64,000 bases of DNA from AC-32 sp035518635 (lineage in GTDB: Bacteria; Actinomycetota; Thermoleophilia; Gaiellales; Gaiellaceae), in the NCBI GenBank assembly GCA_035518635.1, contig DATIXI010000011.1, forward strand, positions 1 to 64,000, read 5' to 3'. Below the pieces are notes generated by a model. The model was not told the DNA's origin. It made no database searches and saw only the letters and a program-made list of their open reading frames with translations. The stretch's first letter is position 1, and every line of letters begins with the position of its first letter. Shown in pieces: positions 36,350 to 42,510 of this stretch. Both the position numbers and the translations under genes were made by a program.

Positions 36350-36355
36350 TACGCT
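36350..36355 (+). promoter_or_regulatory. -10 box TACGCT before the small acidic protein gene
   Basis: TACGCT lies 7 nt before the ATG at 36363, and nothing resembling a Shine-Dalgarno sequence intervenes. The element therefore shares the host style of leaderless start. Confidence 0.45.
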
Positions 36356-36362
36356 TCAGGGC

Positions 36363-36614
36363 ATGAACGAGGAGAACGAACAGCCGAACGCGGAGCGTCC
36401 TCGGCCTGCCGACGTCGAGCCCGAAGTAATCGAGCGAAGGAGCCTTGACGCCGTCTTCCAGGGCGCTCAAGCCTTTGGCGAGGCCACCGGCGGTCTCGGA
36501 GCCTTGCTGTTAGGCGTGAGCAAGGTGAAGGAAACGTTCAGAGGTGGCGATGACAGCGCCGACCCGCCGCCACCGCCGAGCGACCCTCCGGCAAGCTCGG
36601 ACGACCCGAAGTAA
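36363..36614 (+). CDS. Small acidic hypothetical protein of the integrated element
   Basis: An 83-residue protein with a polar N-terminus, a central helix-prone stretch (LDAVFQGAQAFGEATGGLGALLLGVSKVKETF) and a low-complexity Pro/Ser/Asp tail. It converges with the integrase gene, with 8 bp between the stops. No family is recognised. It could be an excision or regulatory factor by position, but the sequence gives no helix-turn-helix. The start at 36363 is preferred over an upstream in-frame ATG that would overlap attL-proximal sites. Confidence 0.5.
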   Translation: MNEENEQPNAERPRPADVEPEVIERRSLDAVFQGAQAFGEATGGLGALLLGVSKVKETFRGGDDSADPPPPPSDPPASSDDPK

Positions 36615-36622
36615 CCGCGCCC

Positions 36623-37744
36623 TCAGGCGATCAGGGCCGCCACCTGCTCGGCTGCCTCGACGTCCGACTGTGGCAGCAGGTGCGCATACACCCGCAGCAC
36701 GGTCTCGGGACGGTCACCGATCCGAGCTGCGACGACGTGAACAGGGACACCGTTCGTCAGCGCCAGCGTGGCGTGAGTGTGGCGCAGGATGTGCAGCGTC
36801 CCGGCTAGCAGGCCGGCCGCCTTGCGCTCGCGCGTGAACGCTTCAGTCAATCGCTGCGGATAGATCGGTCTGCCGAGCTCGTCGGCGAAGACGAGGTCGT
36901 GGTCGACGTAGGCGTCACCGGCGAACGAGCGCTCGAGCAGTTGCGCTTCCCGGTGCGCCTTTAGCGCCTCGACCGTTTCGGCGTCGAGGGCGATCGTGCG
37001 CCGAGAGCGCTTCGACTTCGGCGGACCGAAGGTCACGCCGCCGCGTGTCGGGACGAGTTGCTGGTCGACGCGAAGTGTGCTGCCGTCAAGGTCGAGCGCG
37101 AACCAGGTCAAGCCGAGCAGTTCTCCCCGGCGCATCCCGGTCGTCGCCGCGAGGCGCCAGAGCGCGATCAGGCGGTCGCCGGCGATGTGCTCGAGGAAGC
37201 GCCCGAGCTCCTTTGCCGTCCAGGCCGTCGCGCGACTCTCGGCAGCCGCGGGCGGATCGGCCGCTGCGGCTGGGTTCCGAACAACGCGACCCCAGCGGGC
37301 CGCATCGCGGCAGGCACGACTGAGCACGGCGTGGGTGAGGCGACGTGAGGCGGGGGACAGTCCCTCTTTCTCTTCGTCTCCCTCTTCTAGTTCACGGTAG
37401 AGCGCGTTCAGGTGAGCGCCGGTGAGCGCCTGGAGGCGGTGGTGGCCAAGTCGAGGGAGGATCCGTCCCTTCATCACTGAGCGGTACTGTGTCAGCGTCA
37501 GCGTGCGAACGGTTCCGGCGATCGCTGGCAACCATTCGTCCTCGACGAACGCGCGCAAGGTGAGCTTCGACGGCTGGACGTAGGAGCCGTCGCCGAGGCG
37601 AGAGAGAACGTCGGTCAGGAACGCCTGCGCAGCCTTGCGGGTTGCAAAGCCACCCATCCAGCGCTGTTTGCGCTTGCCGTCCTCGCCCTCGCCCTCGTGG
37701 TAGATGGCGGTCCAGGTCTTATTGACGGCGAAGCAGCGAGACAA
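36623..37744 (-). CDS. Tyrosine recombinase (phage-type integrase)
   Basis: About 373 residues. The N-terminal arm-binding segment (KTWTAIYHEGEG...RWMGGFATRKAA) is followed by a SAM-like core-binding domain (LTLRAFVEDEWLPAI...) and the catalytic domain with Arg in TGMRRGELLGL, His-x-x-Arg in HILRHTHATLAL and the nucleophile Tyr in RVYAHLLP. The motif around the second His reads VVAARIGDRPE, where many integrases have LGH. No good ATG exists: the frame stays open but becomes non-protein-like before WTAIY, and a TTG at 37744 is the only nearby start. The 5' end may be truncated. The gene reads toward attL, the usual orientation. Confidence 0.85.
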   Translation of the reverse strand: MSRCFAVNKTWTAIYHEGEGEDGKRKQRWMGGFATRKAAQAFLTDVLSRLGDGSYVQPSKLTLRAFVEDEWLPAIAGTVRTLTLTQYRSVMKGRILPRLGHHRLQALTGAHLNALYRELEEGDEEKEGLSPASRRLTHAVLSRACRDAARWGRVVRNPAAAADPPAAAESRATAWTAKELGRFLEHIAGDRLIALWRLAATTGMRRGELLGLTWFALDLDGSTLRVDQQLVPTRGGVTFGPPKSKRSRRTIALDAETVEALKAHREAQLLERSFAGDAYVDHDLVFADELGRPIYPQRLTEAFTRERKAAGLLAGTLHILRHTHATLALTNGVPVHVVAARIGDRPETVLRVYAHLLPQSDVEAAEQVAALIA

Positions 37745-37868
37745 TCGCCTGCGCAAGCTCGATGGCGAGATCACGGCTGCGACCGCCGAGCTCCGTGATG
37801 CTCGCAAGCAGGCGGCGCTCGATGAGATCGAGCGCGAGTTCGCCGGTGTCTCCGGCGAGGCCGCGTAG
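37722..37868 (+). pseudogene. Possible 3' remnant of a coiled-coil protein gene, antisense to the integrase start
   Basis: On the plus strand a helix-like peptide runs RLRKLDGEITAATAELRDAR, then KQAALDEIEREFAGVSGEAA, then stop at 37866-37868. It looks far more protein-like than the overlapping integrase frame. Only a TTG at 37722 could start it. It may be the tail of a gene whose front was deleted when the present integrase junction formed. I cannot assign a family. Confidence 0.3.
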
Positions 37869-38105
37869 TGAAGGAACGGCCACCGTGGGCCTAGTCCGGC
37901 CGTGTCGAGCGATGCCGTTGATGTCGGTGATCTCGAGCGAGTGGCCACTACCGGCCGGGTGCTCCTTCCGGCCGGGCTCTCGCCGAAGCGCTTTCGAGCG
38001 CGCTCCGCGTAAGCGTCCCGCCGACCCTCGCCCGCAGCGTGGCGAGCGGAGGCCGGCGGGGCGGGTTTAACCGCAAGGCAGAGCCGGAGAAGGAGTCCTA
38101 ATGTG
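37869..38105. other. Intergenic stretch, no gene recognised
   Basis: No convincing coding frame is seen on either strand. The stretch contains short CCGGCCGG-type inverted repeats around 37,950 and the long hairpin at 38017-38060. It may be decayed coding DNA from an earlier version of the element. Confidence 0.5.
38017..38060 (-). terminator. Long GC-rich hairpin downstream of the FUSC gene
   Basis: An outer 7-bp stem (CCCGCCG with CGGCGGG) and an inner 6-bp stem (CTCGCC with GGCGAG) enclose an 8-nt loop, with a short internal bulge between them. It lies about 45 nt past the FUSC stop on that strand, so a factor-independent or structural terminator is the simplest reading. Confidence 0.45.
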
Positions 38106-39161
38106 TCAGGTCGCCGGAGCGACGGTCCCCGCCGAGCGCTTCTGGACCAGGCCCGCAAGAAAGAGCACGAGGATCCCGATCCCGAGCCCGAGAAAGGTGA
38201 AGAGCACGCGCCGGCCCTCCGTCGCCAAATTCGATGGATTGGGCAGGTCCACGGCGATCAGCACCGTCGTGGCGACGGCCGCGCAGTAGATCGCGTAGTT
38301 GGCCGCGCGGAACGAGGCTGCGACCCCGGCGGCGATCACGATCACGGCCTCTAAGGCGTGGACGTTGTCGACCGTGAGGAGGAAGAGCGTTGCGACGAGG
38401 GCGCCGATCAGCGCCCCAGCGATGCGCTGCTCAGCCGCCAGGGCTGCCTGGTCGAGGCTGGTCTTCATCGCGACCAGCGTGGCGATCGGCATCCAGTCGG
38501 CGTTGGGCAGATGGAATCCGAAGGCGATCGCCACGGCGACGCCGATGGCGAAGGCCCGGATCAGCATGAACAGGATCACCGGCCTGGTCAGCGCGGTCTT
38601 TTCCGTGTCCGCGGGGATCTCCGGGAAGTTGGTGGCCCGCGCCTTGCGCCCGAGCAGCAACCAACCGACGAGCGTGACGGCGATCCAGAGGGCGGAGCCC
38701 AGGAGCCAGGCCAGCGCCTGTTGCCACCAGCCCGAGTGGGCCGGGGTCAGGTGCTCGCCGGCCGGCACCGAGATCGCGACCAGGAACCAGGAGAGAAGCA
38801 TCAGCGCCGCCGTGTAGGTGTGCGCCCCGAACTTGACCATCAGGCCACTCAGGAACGTGAGCGCGACGCTGACGAGGACGACGATCCACCAAGGCCCTCC
38901 GCCGATGGCGAACCCGAGCGCGGTCAGGAGCGTGCCCACCAGCCCGACCGCGGCCATGGTCTGCAGACGGACGCGGTAGGTGCCGCCCGGATCGCTGATC
39001 CCGACGAACAACGCGCCAAAGGACAGGCTCAACCAGTACTTCTCGTGTCCGACCGCGGCGAGGACGACGAACGGGACCAGCAGGACTCCCGTGGCGACGG
39101 CCCCTCTCGGGAGGTTGATTCCCCGCCGGTCAATTTCGAAGATCTTCTCCAGGCGGCTCAT
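38106..39161 (-). CDS. FUSC-family membrane transporter-like protein
   Basis: A 351-residue protein with two blocks of about five to six transmembrane helices separated by a polar loop (around 170-185), matching the fusaric-acid-resistance/YccS-like FUSC architecture. GISDPGGTYRVRL and the second-half FRAANYAIYCAAVATTVLI segment are typical. Family members export aromatic acids or similar toxic compounds. The ATG overlaps the stop of the ion-channel gene (ATGA), so both form one operon, which is divergent from the two YihY genes. Confidence 0.8.
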   Translation of the reverse strand: MSRLEKIFEIDRRGINLPRGAVATGVLLVPFVVLAAVGHEKYWLSLSFGALFVGISDPGGTYRVRLQTMAAVGLVGTLLTALGFAIGGGPWWIVVLVSVALTFLSGLMVKFGAHTYTAALMLLSWFLVAISVPAGEHLTPAHSGWWQQALAWLLGSALWIAVTLVGWLLLGRKARATNFPEIPADTEKTALTRPVILFMLIRAFAIGVAVAIAFGFHLPNADWMPIATLVAMKTSLDQAALAAEQRIAGALIGALVATLFLLTVDNVHALEAVIVIAAGVAASFRAANYAIYCAAVATTVLIAVDLPNPSNLATEGRRVLFTFLGLGIGILVLFLAGLVQKRSAGTVAPAT

Positions 39162-39697
39162 CGCGACCGCTTCCCTCCGGTCACCTGGTCGAGCTTCGCT
39201 TCCATCGCCGCGAGCCGTTCGTCGATCTGGCGAAGCGCCGCCTGAGTGTCTTCGTCGCTCTCATCGCGCAACTCGTAGACCTTCGCGAGAGTCTCTTTCT
39301 GGTCGACCGAGACGAACAGCGACGTCACGGTCGCGGTCAGGAACGCAATGAACGTGACGCCGCAGACGATCACGACGCTGCCCAGGACGCGGCCCCACAC
39401 CGTGTGCGGGACGATGTCGCCGTACCCGACGGTGCCCAGAGTCACGATCGCCCACCAGACGCCGTCTCCGAAGCTGTGGAAGTCCCTCCGGTCGATGAGT
39501 CTCGCAAGGACGCCGGTAGCGACTGACAGCAGCGCGATCGCCACGATCAGGAACGGGAGAACTCTCCGCTTCGCGACCGCACGCTCCACGCGCCGTCGGA
39601 TGAGACGCTCCCTCGGGAAGCTCTCCGATCGGCCGGGCTCGGCGCTCAACTCCAACCACCCTCGGACATGACTTCCCGCTGAGCTTCTCATAGGCAT
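39158..39697 (-). CDS. Two-helix potassium-channel-like protein
   Basis: About 179 residues. The first helix (RVLPFLIVAIALLSVATGVLA) is followed by a pore loop with the K+ selectivity filter TLGTVGYGDIVP, a second helix (VLGSVVIVCGVTFIAFLTATVTSLF) and a C-terminal coiled coil (RQIDERLAAMEAKLDQV). It would form a tetrameric cation channel; no RCK or cyclic-nucleotide domain is present. The start is placed at the ATG at 39697; 39691 is an alternative. A longer open frame would run into the divergent YihY gene. It is coupled to the FUSC gene by a 4-base overlap. Confidence 0.85.
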   Translation of the reverse strand: MPMRSSAGSHVRGWLELSAEPGRSESFPRERLIRRRVERAVAKRRVLPFLIVAIALLSVATGVLARLIDRRDFHSFGDGVWWAIVTLGTVGYGDIVPHTVWGRVLGSVVIVCGVTFIAFLTATVTSLFVSVDQKETLAKVYELRDESDEDTQAALRQIDERLAAMEAKLDQVTGGKRSR

Positions 39698-39770
39698 GCG
39701 TATGAGAGTCGGTACACCTCCGCGGAGCCCGCTCGAGGCGTAGGTTTGGCCCGGGCAGGAGGTCGGGGCG

Positions 39771-39778
39771 AGAGGAGG
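39771..39778 (+). promoter_or_regulatory. Ribosome-binding site AGAGGAGG of the first YihY gene
   Basis: A strong purine-rich site lies 10 nt before the ATG at 39789. It contrasts with the leaderless style of many neighbours. Confidence 0.5.
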
Positions 39779-39788
39779 CGCTGATCGT

Positions 39789-40685
39789 ATGGACAACACG
39801 GAGAGCCCCGCGTCGCGAGGTCGAGTCAAGGCGGTGCTGGACTGGCTCGGCCGCCGCGCCGACACGCGTCTGGGTCGGCTCGCCCTGCAGTGGTTCCGCG
39901 CCTACTTCGCCGCGAGCCACAACTCGGGCTGCGCGGCGACCGTCTACTCGACGTTGTCGGTCCTGCCGGCCGTGCTGGTGGCGATCGCGATCTTCCACCC
40001 GTCGAGTGGCAACACGAACTTCTTCGCGGAGCGCCTCATTGACCACCAGAACCTGACCGGGTCCACCGCCAGCCTCGTCCGCGACACGTTCGGCAGCGCC
40101 TCCTCGAACGCGCTCGCGGCATCGATCGGCGTCGTGTTCAGCTTCCTCCTCTGGGGGATCGGGATCGGGCAGATCTACCAGGACGTGTACGCGCGCGCCT
40201 GGGGGATCAAGGTCGGATCGGTAGCCGACCAGTGGCTGTTCGCGATCTTCTTCTTCGTCTACGCCGGAGCGATCGCGCTGCTGGTCGTCTCCGCCACCTC
40301 GCTCCGCAATGCGGGCTGGCTCGTGCTCGTGCCGGTCTGGCTCGTGGCCTCGACGGCGTTCTGGCTCTGGGTGCCGCGCTTCCTCCTCCACCGCAAAGTC
40401 GGGCTCCGAGCCCTGCTCCCCGGCGCCCTGCTCGCCGGGCTGGTGCTCGGCGGCGCCATTGCAACCTCTCCGCTCTTCCTGGCCTCGCCGTTGAACGCGA
40501 ACGGCAGGACCTACGGCTCGTTCGGTGTCGTGATCACGTTCATCGGCTACGTGTTCATCATGATCACGATGTCGATGGTCTGTGGGGTCTTCTCGCCCGT
40601 GTGGGTCAGCTGGCGCCAGACCGAGCGACAACGCCAGGAGACGGGCCCGACAAGCGGCGTCGGGAAGAGCCCTCCAGCGTCTTGA
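39789..40685 (+). CDS. YihY/virulence factor BrkB family membrane protein (first copy)
   Basis: A 298-residue protein with about six membrane helices in the YihY (UPF0761, formerly called ribonuclease BN) pattern: a cytoplasmic N-terminal helix with the SGCAATVYSTLSVLPAVLV entry helix, an FAERLID-type extracytoplasmic loop, and TYGSFGVVITFIGYVFIMI near the end. The family role is unclear; lipid or solute transport at the envelope has been suggested. It overlaps a second, diverged YihY copy by 4 bases. Confidence 0.78.
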   Translation: MDNTESPASRGRVKAVLDWLGRRADTRLGRLALQWFRAYFAASHNSGCAATVYSTLSVLPAVLVAIAIFHPSSGNTNFFAERLIDHQNLTGSTASLVRDTFGSASSNALAASIGVVFSFLLWGIGIGQIYQDVYARAWGIKVGSVADQWLFAIFFFVYAGAIALLVVSATSLRNAGWLVLVPVWLVASTAFWLWVPRFLLHRKVGLRALLPGALLAGLVLGGAIATSPLFLASPLNANGRTYGSFGVVITFIGYVFIMITMSMVCGVFSPVWVSWRQTERQRQETGPTSGVGKSPPAS

Positions 40686-41617
40686 GCGGCCCGGATCCTC
40701 CTCCGGATCGCCATGACGAGCCCGACCGGATGGAGTTGCCGCCGCCGCGGCCGACGTTGCTCCGGCGCCTAGCGCTCTGGATCGAACACGCCCGCGCGCT
40801 GAAAGGGTGGGTCGAGGAGGCTCGCGGGCGCTCCGGAACGCTCGACGCGACCTTCGAGACGATCGAGCGAGACTCTCGGATCGGCGGCGGCATCCTCGCC
40901 GGCGCGCTCTCCTACCGGCTGTTCGTGTTCTCCTTGCCGCTCGCGTTCTTCCTCGTCTCCGGCCTGGGACTGCTGGCAAACGCCCTCGGCAAGCAGCCGA
41001 ACGCGATCGTGAGCTCGATCGGCCTCGCCGGGCAGGTCACAAAGCAGGTGGAAAGCACCTCGACCGGGCCCTCGAACTGGTGGGTAGCCCTGACCTCCTT
41101 CTTCGTGCTCGTCTACATGATGCGGGTCTTGCTTCGAGCCCTCGCGATCGTTCAAGCACTGGCATGGACGGGCTCGGCCGCGTCGGTCAAGGTCAGCCCG
41201 AGATCGCTGGGGATCTTCGGCGCTGCGATCCTCGGCCAGCTTGCACTCGTCGCAGGCGAGGGCGCCGTACGGCACCAGACCTTGATCGGCGGCCTCATCA
41301 CACTCATCTTCTTCGTGCTCGCAATAGGAGGTCTCTGGCTCGTCGTCTCCCTGGAACTGCCCCACGCGAACGCCCGGTGGACCGACCTGATTCCGGGCTC
41401 GCTGTTCTATGCGATCGGGCTCGTCGGCCTCGAGATCTTCAACATCTTGATCCTCAACAGGCTGCTCCAGGAAAAGTCGACCACCTACGGCGCACTCGGA
41501 ATCGCAGCCGGTCTCCTGCTCGCCCTCTTCCTCGCCGGGCGAGTCATGGTCGGAGCCGCCGTTCTCAACGTCACCCTCTTCGAGCGCCGCTCCCAATCAT
41601 CAAGCCCGCACACCTAG
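40682..41617 (+). CDS. YihY/virulence factor BrkB family membrane protein (second copy)
   Basis: About 311 residues. The N-terminal cytoplasmic part is Pro/Arg rich, then six helices follow with GGGILAGALSYRLFVFSLPLAFFLVSG at the entry and STTYGALGIAAGLLLALFLAGRVMV at the end. It is only distantly similar to the copy before it, so it is an old paralogue rather than a recent duplication. The TTG at 40682 overlaps the preceding stop; the ATG at 40730 is an equally good start. It is the last gene of the element before attR. Confidence 0.75.
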   Translation: MSGPDPPPDRHDEPDRMELPPPRPTLLRRLALWIEHARALKGWVEEARGRSGTLDATFETIERDSRIGGGILAGALSYRLFVFSLPLAFFLVSGLGLLANALGKQPNAIVSSIGLAGQVTKQVESTSTGPSNWWVALTSFFVLVYMMRVLLRALAIVQALAWTGSAASVKVSPRSLGIFGAAILGQLALVAGEGAVRHQTLIGGLITLIFFVLAIGGLWLVVSLELPHANARWTDLIPGSLFYAIGLVGLEIFNILILNRLLQEKSTTYGALGIAAGLLLALFLAGRVMVGAAVLNVTLFERRSQSSSPHT

Positions 41618-41839
41618 CCTCGCCGCTCTTCAACGCCGCGGGCGCCATTTGCTATTCATGGGCAAAAACGTCCCGGCGTTCGGCTCGCGCTCGCTCGGAC
41701 CGACTGTGCAAACGTGTTGCTAACGAACGTGTTAGCAGGGGTCGATATCGGGCGTCATGGCAACAGCCCGGGTGATCCCGAAATCCCTGCTTAGGTAACA
41801 CGTCGCACCGCGGTCGGTCACCAGACTGCATCGTGTAGA
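41618..41839. other. Non-coding right end of the integrated element
   Basis: No gene is seen. The stretch holds the inverted TGCTAAC pair and ends at attR. A 13-codon frame from an ATG at 41757 has no support. Confidence 0.6.
41718..41737. repeat. Inverted TGCTAAC/GTTAGCA pair near attR
   Basis: TGCTAAC (41718-41724) and GTTAGCA (41731-41737) are separated by 6 bp. The same heptamer lies twice near the left end. These are candidate integrase or excisionase binding sites. Confidence 0.5.
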
Positions 41840-41859
41840 GAGAACCAGCTCTTCTAGAA
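41840..41859 (+). other. Right attachment site (attR)
   Basis: A 20-bp copy of the prs 3' end, identical to 36240-36259 and in the same orientation, here with no gene in front of it. It marks the distal end of the integrated element and probably also the former left end of an older one. Confidence 0.8.
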
Positions 41860-41906
41860 CGCGCCGCGTAGCTCTGAGGGCTCCCGAGCCTCTTGATGAC
41901 TAGGCG

Positions 41907-42407
41907 CTAACCGCTCGCGCGATCGGTGTCGTGAAGGTCGCCCATGGCATGTCCTGGACTTGAGATCGCGAGGACGACCCCGAAATACTTTTCTCCTCCT
42001 CCGGTCAACATTGCAGGACAAGCCGCTCCGTCGTAGCTCCGCTTTCCCAACGCTTCGAACACTCGGCCGTAGCTCAGCGCGTCCTCACGTGAGAGGTAAC
42101 CGATCTGCTGCCCGCCTTCGGCGTAGACAGCGATCGCATTCGAGTCGTAAGGGTTCGTCGGCTCGCGGACGAGAATCGCACGAAACCAGCGCCGATCCGG
42201 CTCGGCATGCGCTACCTCGAGCGCGTAGTCAGTCAAGTCCCCAATGAACGGCGCTGCATCTGTTGCCGTCTTTGCCACTTGACTCAGAGCATCCTGGCGC
42301 GGACCTTCGCCCACGATCCCGAGCAGTCCGCCGGCATGGACGGCGCAAACCGACAGTCGGTGCCTTGGAGCGTCGGTGCGCCCCAACAGGCGACCTAAGA
42401 AGCCCAC
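41907..42407 (-). CDS. HIRAN-domain protein
   Basis: A 166-residue protein. The C-terminal half matches a HIRAN domain: REPTNPYDSNAIAVYAEGGQQIGYLSREDALSYG, a fold used to recognise damaged or single-stranded DNA ends in helicases such as HLTF. The N-terminal half (1-60) is not recognised. The GTG start at 42407 is 12 bp after the stop of an integrase remnant, and TAACCT lies 9 nt upstream. A stand-alone HIRAN protein in a mobile setting may act in DNA metabolism or defence. The base composition here is less GC-biased than in the neighbours. Confidence 0.75.
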   Translation of the reverse strand: MGFLGRLLGRTDAPRHRLSVCAVHAGGLLGIVGEGPRQDALSQVAKTATDAAPFIGDLTDYALEVAHAEPDRRWFRAILVREPTNPYDSNAIAVYAEGGQQIGYLSREDALSYGRVFEALGKRSYDGAACPAMLTGGGEKYFGVVLAISSPGHAMGDLHDTDRASG

Positions 42408-42419
42408 GACGTAAGCAGG

Positions 42420-42510
42420 TTAGGCGATAAGCGCGGCGATTTGTTCGCGCGGAGCACTGTTTCCGGACGATCGCCGATCCGAGCCGCCACGCTCTTGACC
42501 GGGACACCTT
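42420..42510 (-). pseudogene. Remnant of a second tyrosine integrase (C-terminus only)
   Basis: The minus strand encodes GVPVKSVAARIGDRPETVLR, matching the C-terminal GVPVHVVAARIGDRPETVLR of the intact integrase. After an internal deletion that removed the catalytic-tyrosine segment and changed frame, it encodes EQIAALIA and a stop, matching the intact EQVAALIA end. The rest of the gene is gone, replaced by the neighbouring flippase-like pseudogene. It marks an older related element on the right side of attR. Confidence 0.75.

Larger units (their letters stand above)
36240..41859. mobile_element. 5.6-kb integrative element inserted at the 3' end of prs
   Basis: The element is bounded by the perfect 20-bp direct repeat and contains a tyrosine recombinase, paired TGCTAAC boxes near both ends, a small acidic protein, and membrane-protein cargo (FUSC, K+-channel-like, two YihY). 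No replication, conjugation or phage structural gene is visible, so it is probably a small genomic island mobilised only by its integrase or already immobile. Next to it at the right end is a remnant of a second related integrase. Confidence 0.75.

Noticed and set aside
41741..41762. Similarity of GATATCGGGC-TCATGGCA at 41,748-41,766 with the start of the amine-oxidase gene near 50,511
   Set aside because: Only 18 of 19 bases match and similarity stops after the ATG. In a 64-kb GC-biased window this can occur by chance.
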